In this document: positions 47,330 through 57,699 of the stretch, piece after piece
How the letters are laid out: each line of letters begins with the position of its first letter
Position numbering within the stretch: the first letter of the stretch is position 1
NCBI GenBank assembly: GCA_015680685.1
Contig: MNCI01018080.1
Coordinates: forward strand, 896,216-960,215
Direction: 5' to 3'
Source of the DNA: Gnetum montanum
Lineage: Eukaryota; Streptophyta; Gnetopsida; Gnetales; Gnetaceae
DNA: 64,000 nucleotides
Notes under the pieces: model-generated
Databases searched by the model: none
What the model saw: the letters and a program-made list of their open reading frames with translations, nothing else
What the model was told of the DNA's origin: nothing
Made by a program: the position numbers and the translations under genes

Positions 47330-47490
47330 ACCCTGATTTTTGATGAAAGACATCTTTCAAAAGTGAAAGACATCTTTGAAAAACAAAGACGTCTCTTTGA
47401 TTTTTTGATCAATTGTAGGAAAGACATATTTTGTAAATGAAAGACATCTACTATATTTTTAACATGCAAAATATGTCTTTCTATTGAAAA
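47330..47490 (+). repeat. Cluster of AAAGACATCTTT palindromes inside element D
   Basis: At least five copies or near-copies of GAAAGACATCTTT in 150 bases. The same motif crowds the U3 of both D LTRs (23340-23650 and 49815-50090). It lies just upstream of a TATA box and an ORF, as an enhancer would. Confidence 0.7.
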
Positions 47491-47532
47491 AGGGGTCTCC
47501 TTTTTCATTCAAAGCCATTGTTTTCCCACGGC

Positions 47533-47540
47533 TATAAAAG
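47533..47540 (+). promoter_or_regulatory. Internal TATA box of element D
   Basis: TATAAAAG in CACGGCTATAAAAGATAG, 48 bases before the ATG at 47588. It resembles the LTR context GCTATAAGAAGA (23712). Likely the promoter of the downstream ORF. Confidence 0.6.
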
Positions 47541-47587
47541 ATAGAACCTTCATTTTTGTTGTATTTCATCACAAAGATCCCATAGAG

Positions 47588-49176
47588 ATGACTAGGGATC
47601 CACTATCCATAATGATTTTGGTAGAGATGGCCTACCAGAAGATTGGTACATCCAATAATCCACCCAAAAAATATCTAAGAGGAAGTTCAAGTAGTGCACC
47701 ACCTTCATACATGCCCCAGTTTCAGAGTACAGGTGCTCAGCATAGGTTTAAAGCTACAAGGACCACTACTATGATTTGTGAGTGTTCTCTTAATTTTCCA
47801 CTTCATAGACAATATGATTTGTTAGACTATTTCAAGCTTTTAAACTGGACAACTTTTCTTTTGGTGAATTTTCTTATCCCTAAGGTGTTAATTAAGGAAT
47901 TCTACTATAATATTGTTAATTTTGATACTATTTTTGGGGCATTTATATCCATTGTTGGTGGAATTGTTGTTGAAGTCTCTTCTAAAATTGTAAATGCACT
48001 TCTAGGTATTTCTAGTATTGATGTGTTCCAAGTTACCATTAATACTATGCATGATATATACACCAATGGTATAATGCCCATAGCACATGATGAATTTTGT
48101 GATGTTTTGTTTGGGAGAGATATGTCATTTTATAGTGGTAAAATTAAGTGGAGTAAGATAACTCTTGATTCCTCCATCTTATCACTTATTTTTTTGTATA
48201 ATATCATGGTAAAGGCAGGTAATAATTATCTGTTGTCACCCTAGGTTTTTGTACTATATTATCTGCTTAGAGGATTACCATTAGATCTAGGACACACTCT
48301 TCATCAAGACATTTTGAGTCTCTATGCCAAAGAGAGAATCCTTGGGCATCCCTACCTCATCATCTTGTTGATCTGCAAGAGGGGTGTACCTATTCTAGAG
48401 TTGCCTTTACTTAAAGATAAGCAAAGTCTTAGCGAGTATGTTGAGAAGAAGAGTTCTTCCCATGTAGCAATAACAAGACCTAGCACTAGACCTCCGAAAC
48501 ATAAGAAGGAAGCCTCTTCATAGTTGAGATGATTAAAATCCTTTAGTGCTTAGATTTATTCTTCTTTGAAGAAGTTATTTTGGCCCATTACATGTGCCAT
48601 TGGAAATCTTGGAAGGAACTCTCTTACTTGTGTAAGAGTTTAGATGAAGCTGGGATTCCTCCTTCCTTTGATGGGTAGGTATTTAAGGAGGTTACTACTC
48701 ATCCTATCTCTGACAGCAAGGAGGATGCTCCTGCTCCTCCACCACATTCTTCAACAATAGGCCCCTCATGCACATATGACTTTGGCACATATGCTGGTGA
48801 CAAGGGGGAACATCATGATTCCATGTGGTAGCTAGAGCACCATGATGCAGTCCCAACTGCTCACACTATTCAACCCCTTGTTGATGCTCCTAGCTCTTTT
48901 GAGCAATAGGCCACAGAGAGCATCTTTAGGACCATGTTCAAATGGGTCCCAATTTAGTAGTCACTAGTTCCATCAACTCCACTAGCTTCCTATTGGTTTT
49001 GAGTAAAGATTCATCCTAGGCAAGCTCTAGTATGGTAGGTTCAGTACTTTGATGAGGACACTCATAGGTCTAACCATCCTAGCACTAGCAATGATGATGA
49101 TGAGGAGGATACTTATCATCCATCTCGAGAAATGGTGGATTCTAAGATTGAGGATGCTATCGAGGTTAGTGATTGA
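47588..49176 (+). pseudogene. Element D extra ORF, plant transposon-associated domain
   Basis: Open for 218 codons (47588-48244), then on in the same frame after a TAG to 48523, with more degraded sequence to about 49176. Features: a Pro/Ser-rich start, LDYFKLLNWTTFLLVNF, LIKEFYYNIVNFD, IVNALLGISSID, SSILSLIFLYNIMVKAG, and after the stop LRGLPLDLGHTLHQDIL and HPYLIILLICKRGVP. The order resembles the 'putative plant transposon protein' domain found as an extra ORF in plant retroelements. Its role is unknown. An own TATA box suggests separate transcription. No membrane-fusion features were seen, so calling it env would be unjustified. Confidence 0.6.
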
Positions 49177-49647
49177 GACCTCAATAGGCTGTTTATTCTC
49201 TCCTTTTGATAACCAAAAATGATGAGACATTTTTTAGCTCTTACATATGTGATTTTGGGACTTTGCACATATGTGATTAATCTGTGGATAGTTGTACTCC
49301 AAGTTGATTTTGGATGGTTTGATATAAATAGTTTGGAAATGGTTATGGATAGATGGTATGTTTTCTTGATTATATCTATGTGGTCTATTGATTTTTATTA
49401 TGCTCATAAATCAACTCATGTCCTATTGACCCTCCATGCTTATTCTAATCCCTAGTTGCCATAGGAATTTATGTCTTTATGTTTTCTTAGTATATATTTT
49501 TTTATGATTATGTATGTATATATATTTATATCTACTTGCTTTCTATGTTTTTTCCTTTTTGGTTATGTCCAAAAAGGAGGAGAAAAATTTAATTATTATT
49601 ATTGGGACAAGGCTAACCCATTTTCTTAAGTTTTGGAAATTACCAAT
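49177..49647. other. Element D 3' spacer
   Basis: AT-rich, without supportable coding sequence. It includes TATGTCCAAAAAGGAGGAG near 49565, a motif often seen shortly before the polypurine tract in plant Copia relatives. Confidence 0.5.
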
Positions 49648-49656
49648 AAGGGGGAG
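49648..49656 (+). other. Element D polypurine tract
   Basis: AAGGGGGAG, two bases before the 3' LTR. Confidence 0.8.
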
Positions 49657-49658
49657 AT

Positions 49659-50770
49659 TATGGACCTTTTGGTTTTGGTATGTCAAAACTTTAAGAAAAG
49701 TAGAAGACAAGGTTGTTTGCATGTGTTTGTGACTATTGTGCTTGCGGAACAAGAACTTGGATTGGGTAAGGCTATGGATAAAGAATGATAAGTTCAAAGG
49801 ATGAAAAAAGTGAATAAAGACATCTTTAAGAAATAGAAGATGACTTGGTAGAATTGATGAGTTCATAGGCAAAGATGTCTGTGAGAAACAATAGGCATCT
49901 TTCTTCAGGCAAACACATCTTTACCATAGAAAGACATCTTTACAGAATGTAGACCAAGTTTAAAAAAATATCTTCCATTAGAAAATGATGTCTTTCAAGA
50001 ATGAGATTTTAGAAAGACATCTTTTACTAAACAAAGACATCTTTCCATAATTGAAGGCAACTTTAGAGAGAGGTCTCACACATGAAGAAGATGTCTCCCA
50101 TAACCATTAATGACTATCAGCTAGCCATTGCAAAAGTTCCAAGATGGATTTAGAAATACAGAAGCTATAAGAAGAATTTATGTGCATTGAAAAATGTGTA
50201 AGCTTATTTTTAATCATTATACAACTATTTTGTAATCATTTTTATTCTCTATTTCTCCTCAATGTGTTATCATTTTGGCATTGTAAAGTGTGTTGTACCT
50301 AAATGTACAAGGATCAAAAAATTAAGTTGCATTTATCCCTTGTAATTGTTCTCCCTTGTGACCTTATAGGGCTGATGTGCTTCTTGTAGGAAGAAATCTT
50401 ACTTGAGCTTTTCGGAATCCTACGAGATTAAGTTGTTAGTGCTACGGTACAACACTCCAGTGTAGAGCTTAAGATTGTAAAGGTTGTGGAAGCCTGAAAA
50501 CCACATTTTTAAGCAAGATAGGAGCTTGTGGTGTTGAGTGATTAGTGCTACAATACAAGACTTTGGAGTGGGGCTTAAAGACTGTATAGAGTGTGGATCC
50601 TTCAACCACATTTGAGAGCAACAAAGTTCGGAGGTGTTCTTGTGATCTACCCTTCGAGTGTGGACTACCCAAGTTGGAAAACCATGTTAAAATTGGTGTG
50701 TGTGCTTTTTATCTTTAATTTTTAATTTGGGAAACTTATTCATCCCCCTTTCTAAGTTTAATGATCCACA
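49659..50770 (+). repeat. Element D 3' LTR (1112 bp)
   Basis: It begins TATGGACCTTTTGG (TG changed to TA) and ends AATGATCCACA. Collinear with 23216-24318, including the AAAGACATCTTT cluster and GCTATAAGAAGA. Divergence looks greater than between the B LTRs, consistent with D being older than B. Confidence 0.85.
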
Positions 50771-51499
50771 AATGACATCTCAACAAGTCTATAGATTTAT
50801 ACTAGATAACATAGTAGCCCATTTTGGCATACTTATGACTATAGTCATAGATAATGGATCATAGTTTAGTAGCCAAGAAATGAGAAAAAATTGTCATGAC
50901 CTAGGAATTAAGCATTCCTTTTTGTTACCTTGCTATCCCCAAGCCAATGAATAAGCTAACGTTAGTAATAAGGCCATCGCAAACTTGCTTAAAAGGATGC
51001 TAAACATCAACAAACACAAGTGGCATGAGTGACTTGTTCATGCGCTTTGGGCTTGCCAAACAACCTATCAAACTGCCATTGGTGTAACTCTGTATAGGCT
51101 AGTTTATGATTCTAAATATTTTTTGCCGCTTGAATTATAGGTTCAATCACTCGAAGTAGCCTTATTAGAATTCATCAATGATTAACAGAACAAGGAGATA
51201 TGTATCATGAACCTAGACTCAATGGAAGAGCAACGAGTATGAATGCTTGCTCACATAAAGTGATACCAAGAGAGGAAGAAACAATATCACCACCATGACC
51301 TCAAAAAGTATAAGGTCAAGAAAGGGGACTTGGTTCTCAAGGTCATCCATGAGCATGTGAATAAATTCTTAGATAATTGGGAAGGGCATTTCTTGTCACC
51401 AAGGCTTATGACAATAGAGCATTCCTCATAGTAGACATGGATGGGAATGAATTGGCCAACCAAGTTAATCATTCCTATCTAAAACCTTATTATATCTAA
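50771..51499 (+). pseudogene. pol: Element C pol, part 2 (rest of integrase)
   Basis: It resumes with TSQQVYRFILDNIV directly after the D LTR, then VIDNGS (catalytic Asp kept), LPCYPQANE in place of YYPQANGQAE, HKWHEXLVHALWACQTTYQT and the C-terminal part (KVKKGDLVLKVIHE, NWEG, LANQVNHSYLKPYYI) to TAA 51497-51499. It matches element B from the TSQ near 39225 to the end. Some stops and small frame changes. Confidence 0.85.
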
Positions 51500-52548
51500 C
51501 AAATTTTCTTGGCAAGTACCAATATTTCCATACATGATCATAGTGACTAATAACAAGTGAGCCAACATTCCTTTTTTTATTTCTTTTTGCATGAAAATTA
51601 AACTAAAAAAATTTATAACATATATAATGCAAGATTTAGATCCCTTTTGGGTGTAATAGTTATGACATTTGATTGCCTAGTTTGCTGATTCTTTCATGTA
51701 ACCTTATGCATTGTATTGTGAAAACATGATTTATTTATTTATTTTTATTCTCTTAGAGTTGTGCTTATAGGATGAAGCCTAGAGTCATTTCAAAGGTACA
51801 ACTTATTACAACAACAAGTTACCATATGACCTCAACACATAAGATTTGGTGAGTTTGTCATGCTATTACCAAGAGTGCATATACCACTTCCCTCCTATTA
51901 CCACTTCTTGAGCCCAACCCCGTAACCTTCTTATGACCTTCCTTACCCTAAGAAACAATGTTGATCCATGTTTAACACTTATGCACCATGGCTAGTTGAC
52001 ATCGCCTTTGTCATGCTTCACCAAGTTCGTTGAATGTAACACATCTCATTTAATGGAAAACCCACCAAGTTGAGTGTAATGCGTCTCACTCAATGGAAAA
52101 ACAAAATTACACTTGGCCTTGGTAATGAAATCCAATAAAGGTTTCACCCTAGAAAAAATGGGAAAGAAAATTGCCAAGAAGCCTATCTACCAAAACCAGA
52201 GAAACCTTGGAGCTCAGTGTTGATTCCTCAAAAACATTATTGAGTGACCAAAACTTCAATGCATGAAGTGCAAAAGACATTACTGATTATTCAACATGTC
52301 AATATCATATTGTAGTCATGATGTCAACTAGTGGAACTCATTGTTAAATCTCATTACTAGACATAACCTACAAATGTTATTACCTCATCATAACCTTATC
52401 CTATTATCACAAGCACTCTTTAGCATGGTCCAATAATAAAGGATCAAGTTTAGAGAGGAAACATTGGTAATGGGTTTGTAGTGGTGTTTTGCATTCTTTA
52501 TCAATGTCTCTCAGGTTAATCCTCCAACCATCAACAAAGAGAGGCCAA
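51500..52548. other. Element C 3' untranslated spacer and polypurine tract
   Basis: No gene. Unlike A and B there is no TTAAACTGG array here. It ends TTATCAATGTCTCTCAGG, CCTCCAACCATCAAC and the purine tract AAAGAGAGGCC at about 52535-52546. Confidence 0.65.
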
Positions 52549-53144
52549 TGAAACACCATCAAGGAAACCCATGTTGTAACTTGTGACCTTCACCATTCAA
52601 CTTGAGGTAATATTTCATTATTATTGTAACATTAGTGGCCCATTACATACTTTAACTTGTTGGGGCTGAAAAATGCCTCATAAGTTGTTATTGCCTCACT
52701 TTCCAAGTGGAAAAAGTGCTATTATGTCTATATATGAACTTGGAAAGGTCAAAAGTGCCTTGGGGACTACCAAAATTGGCATTTTCATAGGATTTTGTAG
52801 GAGTATAGCCTTAACTACATTCTAACTATCTACCCCCCTTGTAGGTGATGTTGGGTTTTTACTTTCTAGCAACAACATCCAACGTAGTCATCACAAAATC
52901 TAGAATAGCTACAAGACCAACATTGGTGTTTTTTGATTTTTCATTTTCCCAGCAATGACTAGTGTAGTCATAAGATTTCCTAGTGATGGCAACATGATCA
53001 ATGTAGTTTAGATCTTTAGTAGCTATAGTTTGGCTAGCATAGTCAAGGTGAAGATAGTTACAAAAGTTTGTTTACTATTTTTAGTATGCAGATTGGTTTT
53101 GATGGCCTTGGTGCATCAAAACTTATCAAAAATGGTCAACTACA
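52549..53144 (+). repeat. Element C 3' LTR (about 596 bp)
   Basis: It starts TGAAACACCATC like the A and B LTRs and can be ended at GGTCAACTACA, matching the TACA ends of A and B; the next base starts gypsy fragment G. It contains CTAGTGTAGTC / GCTAGCATAGTC motifs typical of this family. It is much shorter than A's and B's LTRs, so it is a shorter variant or internally deleted. Confidence 0.6.
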
Positions 53145-53755
53145 GTAGAAATCATAGCCATTAGATATTACTTGTTGCCTAAAGAGTTCACTTTGATGAT
53201 AGATCATAAAGCACTACAATTTCAAAACTTTAAGAAGAAATTGAGTGTAAAGCACATGAAGTGGGTTGCATAGTTACAAGAATTTAATTTTGTATTAAAA
53301 AGATAATGTGATGGTTGATGTATTATTCAAGGTGCACATGGTGAATTTTAGTGTCCCTCATATGGAAGGTATGGAAGATTTTATTTATTTATATGAGCAT
53401 GATGTTGCTTTTGGGCAAGTTTGGAGAAGTCTCAAATAACCATTATCGAGTAGGATAGAATAGTTAAGGAACTACCATATTTGAGATGAGCTATTATTTA
53501 AAAATGGAAAGGTATGTGTTCCTAATTGTGATTTTAGAAAAAATAGTTTATTTAAAAAGCATTTTAGTGGCATGAAAGGTCATATGGTCAGGGATAAGAC
53601 ATTAGAACATGTGAGTATGTTCTATTGTTAACTTGATATGGTAACTAAAGTTTCAAGATTTATGAAGGAGTGTTTGACTTGTCAAAAGTTCAAAGAAGGT
53701 AAAGGAGTGAATGGACATTATATACCTTTTCCAATTTCCAAGTAATAAAATTAAG
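53145..53755 (+). pseudogene. pol: Fragment G: gypsy RNase H and integrase finger
   Basis: Translated pieces read YYLLPKEFTLMIDHKALQF, NFKKKLSVKHMKWV and LQEFNFVLK (RNase H end), then LFKKHFSGMKGHMVRDKTLE and FMKECLTCQKFKEGKG (integrase HHCC finger), ending HYIPFPIS. It belongs to a different gypsy lineage from A-C. The upstream part of G is presumably left of element C. Coding breaks off at about 53750. A possible further piece is at 62863. Confidence 0.75.
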
Positions 53756-55715
53756 AACTATAATATCATAGATGCGATATCATAGCCCAACATACATTAT
53801 CATAGATATGATATGGTAGGTCATGTTCATGCCTATATATACCAATCCACTATCATGTCAAACATAAGTTTTTGGCCAACACTTAGAAAACTTCATGTAG
53901 ACTTAATTGTGAATGTTCAAAGTGTAGTGAATTACAGTTGTATAACATCTTTATTCAAGTGGATTATTCTTGGACACAACTCATGAATGACTATAAAGAT
54001 TGAGATTTTTCTTCATCATTGCATCATTTTACATAGAATAGATTTAATTTTTCATGTTATTTACTTTTAATATGTTATTTATATTTTATGAGTCATTTAA
54101 TATTCCAATGTTCATTAGTAAGGCAGAATGAGTATGACTAGTTTCAAGCATAAAGTATAATTATTCGGTAACTTAGTAGCAACTTTGCTTGATTCGCTCA
54201 ATAGTAAAGTTACTTGATAATCCTAGTAATAATTATATTAGCCCAGAACATGTACAGAAAACTAGAAATAGATACTTATTTTCATAGGATAGAATAACTT
54301 TGTATATTTATTGTACTTAGAGATAAAATTTAGATTCATTTTTACTATGTTCACACTTAGCATACTTAAGAACCAACAACATCATTTTTTCATATGCCTC
54401 ATTAAGAATTAAACTATATGTTTTACACCTTTATAACTCTAAGTGAGAAGAAAATGATCAAAAACTTCTTATCAATCCACTGGTATACTTACATTGTCCA
54501 TCCATGGATTATGATCTGGTCACACGTGAGCACTTGTGACTTGTATCATTAAGAATTAGAATTATCTATCATTCATCATTAGCATTGTTGTCAAGGATGT
54601 GTTAATGTTTATTAGTTAGTTGATATTACATAGTTTGTTGTATCAAGTATCACCAAGCATATCTTTCATAATTAGAATATTTTTTCAAAATATACATACT
54701 TAAGCATCAATCAAATTAAAGTGGCTTGCATATCCATAGTGAAATTTCCATCTACTATTGATCTTAATGAAAGTAATGAAAAATATTATAATGAAGAAGA
54801 TTGAATTATATTGGTACAAACAAGAATCTCATATGCTCATACTGATCCTTATTATTCTAATTTCACATTTATTTTCACTAGGATGAATAATTCAAATGAA
54901 GAGACTCATAGAGTAACATTGTCTTATCACTAGAATGTTTAGCACCATCAATACTTCAAGTACTTCTTCTAAGATTAAATCTTAGTCGTACGTAAGAAGG
55001 ATACCAAGTTACTAGTAATATGACTAGGCCATATCAACTAATAGAGGTTTAGGAAGTAAGGGATGCTATTATGATAGTAAGATATGAACAAGAAAAAGAA
55101 AAGAAAGCACCATAGATAATCATCCTTAATGAGAAATAAAGTAAGTCATATAAAATTGAGAAGTCTCAGTAGACTCATAGATCTAGTTCTCAAACACCAA
55201 TAAGATGCATTGAAGATCATCTAGAGATAAAGTTACATTTAGATCTTGAAAAAATTCTAACAAGGAGATGAGGTAGACTTTAGGCTTAGGGGGAATTTGA
55301 GGTACAAAACCTATGATAGATTTAGAAGAGATAAATTAAGAAGTTATAGAGGAAGAAATAACTAGCACCATTCTTCAACTTCCTCATCCTCTTCATAACA
55401 CTCATCAAAAAAATCTAATATGAGAGAATGAAGGACAAGGGATCATGAAAGAGAATGGAGAAGAGATTATGAGAGACATGCTAATATAAAAAATGTCTTG
55501 AAGAAGTGGAAGATGATGATGAAGAGAGAGAAAGAGAAATAAAAATTAGACATGAGAGAAGAAAACACTATGAGCATTAAAGGAGACATCACTATAATAA
55601 AGTTTACAAACTAAAAGATTATAAAGGACCCCTACTAGCCACTCAAAGTATCATTAACATAAGGAAATAAGTGTACATACCTACTGGACATTTGAGGAAT
55701 AGTTGCATCAAGTGA
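53756..55715. other. AT-rich retroelement leader region, LTR-like start
   Basis: It begins with ATATCATAGATGCGATATCATAG repeats and TATATATA at 53834-53841, like an LTR promoter. The remaining 1.9 kb has no supportable reading frame. Position before a gag suggests the 5' LTR and leader of element H. Confidence 0.4.
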
Positions 55716-55721
55716 TTTGAC

Positions 55722-56640
55722 ATGAATAACATTCCAAAGTTTGAAGGAGGATATAATACAGATCCAAAACATTACCTTCAAACCTTTCATGATTCTTGTG
55801 TCTCACAAAACATCAAAAATGATTGACAAAAATTAAATTTATTCTTTAAAACATTCATTAAAAAAGTAGAGATCTAGCATAGGTTCTTAGAGCTGAAATC
55901 AATCAATAGATGGAGTACCATGCTAGAGATCTTCAATGAGAAATATCAAACCTATTTGAAAGTGTCAAAATGGAGAAAAAAGTCCAATGATGAAAAGAAA
56001 AGATACAAAAATCACTTGATGAAGTAATAAGTAGATACTATTAATTGTTATATAGATGCCACATAGTGGATTTTCTCAAATGAAACAACTATGATACATC
56101 ATTAATTAGCTAATAAATAAAACCAAGGAGATCATCAGAGCATATGCCCAAGGAAGATTATTAGAGATGATATCTCATTGAATTTAAAGGTTACTTGACA
56201 ATGTAGTAAAAGAAGAGGAAAAGTTGCACAAAAGAGAATCAACTGAAGAGTACAATAGAGATCCAACTATTAAAAAAAATCGATGTAAGGATATGTAAAT
56301 AAACAAGAAGAGTGAACATTAGAAGATGTGATCCAGCAAAAGAATTTGCCTATTTAGAAATTATTAAATGGCATTACAACAAAGAAATATAAAATGTGAG
56401 ACTTTATGAACAAAAAATTTGTATCAACACTGAAGAGTAGAAGAGAAAACTAAACAAGTCTTCAATAGAAATAAAGATAGGAAAAACAAAAGAGATAATG
56501 GAGATGATAATTATAAAAATAAAGGAAAACATGTTGTAGTCTAGGAAGTTATAGACTGAAGTTTTGAAGATGGCAATAGATGTAAGGTAAGCCAATACAA
56601 GCATCCTAAGGGATGTTATCCTATTATGATCCACTTACAA
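55722..56640 (+). pseudogene. gag: Element H gag-like gene
   Basis: It reads NNIPKFEGGYNTDPKHYLQT, FHDSCVSQNI, LKSINRWSTMLEIFNEKYQT and KWRKKSNDEKKRYKNHLMK, a good match to the gypsy retrotransposon gag core. At 56576-56620 comes CKVSQYKHPKGCYP, a zinc knuckle-like motif with one Cys replaced by Ser. Several stops. It is followed by protease at 57250. Confidence 0.6.
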
Positions 56641-57249
56641 GAGTTCTAGGCATATATACTTAATTCAAAATTTTTTGAAAAGAAAATGTCCAAATGATTA
56701 CCTTCTCTTTAACTTAATTATAGGTAGCTCTATAGAAATAATACCAAAAATAGTGGTAGCAACCACAATTGTGGGAGATGTCACCTTCAAGAAAATAGTA
56801 TCCACATCAACAACTAGATCCTTATGGATACTATGTATAGTATCCTATGTCTTTTGGAAGCACTCCTATTCATGCTTCTTCTCCATACTATCTAACTAAG
56901 TACCAAAAGCCTTCAACTCCAAGCATATATTCATAAACTTACATGCCTCAACTAATAATAGGTTCATCTTATTAATCTTCCAATCCTTTACCATCAGCAT
57001 CATCATTGGTAATGTAAGAGAAACTACCATCACAACCACAACAAAAAAGCACTACTAGAGTAGTTAGCATACAAGGAAAGGATAATGTCAGTAATGCTAC
57101 ATGTAAATCTAGGAAATTTTCTTTCTTCAAGAAAAGTTCAAAAAAAGGTTTTTAAAGTATGAACTTCATTTAAACATGTTCTTGCTATGATAGATCCTCC
57201 TATAGTCACCATTCTTCCATAATAACCAAATCAAAAGCTTACAACTATC

Positions 57250-57693
57250 ATGTTAACTAATACAATATCAGATTGGATCAAAGAAGGAACTCTTCCTAAG
57301 AAAAGAAAAAATCTTGGAAATCATTTGATTTATTTAAAAATTACTATAAATACACTATGCAAAGCTCTACTAGACTCAAGTTATAGAGTCAATTTAATAT
57401 CTCAAGTAATGTACAAGGCATGGAACCTACCTCCATTAAAGAAATACAATATATGACTAAAGCTTGCAAACCAATTAGTCACCATTTTTTTGGACAAATA
57501 GAAGATGTGGTGACCATTATTAATGGGTGGTCTTATCTAGCATATTTTCTTATAATTGATGTAAAGAATAATAAGGAGGACTTTCCTATGATTATGAGGA
57601 GAGCATGGCTTATCACAATTGATGCTAAGCTTAGAATGAGAGACTTTTTCTTGAAAATTTTCATGGAAGATGAGCAAAAAGCCATATATACAT
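57250..57693 (+). pseudogene. Element H retropepsin-like protease
   Basis: Two overlapping frames join around 57450. Motifs: ALLDSSYRVNLIS (the usual D-S-G-A active site now D-S-S-Y), ISHHFFGQIEDVVTII, YFLIIDV and MIMRRAWLITIDAKLRMRD. These match the flap and C-terminal parts of gypsy proteases. No RT could be recognised after it. Confidence 0.6.
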
Positions 57694-57699
57694 AAATAA

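Larger units (their letters stand above)
23216..50770 (+). mobile_element. Element D: Copia-type, pol-less retrotransposon split by E and B
   Basis: LTRs at 23216-24318 and 49659-50770 share sequence throughout and have complementary ends (TGTGG and CCACA). A degenerate initiator-Met-type primer site follows the 5' LTR and a polypurine tract precedes the 3' LTR. Inside, once E and B are removed, are a Copia-like gag with two zinc knuckles and a separate ORF resembling a plant transposon-associated domain. No protease, integrase or RT was found, so it probably depended on another element. Flanks are GAAAA and AATGA; both align to the same 5-bp site in paralogues A (GACAA) and B (GATCA), so the target duplication has decayed. 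Confidence 0.8.
17193..53144 (+). mobile_element. Element C: old Tat-type gypsy element, split by element D
   Basis: Left part 17193-23215 (spacer, then pol up to mid-integrase) and right part 50771-53144 (rest of integrase, spacer, 3' LTR) join in order when element D is removed. The break falls between LRK and TSQQVY of integrase, a stretch that is continuous in A and B. The 5' portion of C is not visible and probably lies left of element F. Its 3' LTR ends against gypsy fragment G. Heavy decay makes it older than D, E and B. Confidence 0.75.
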
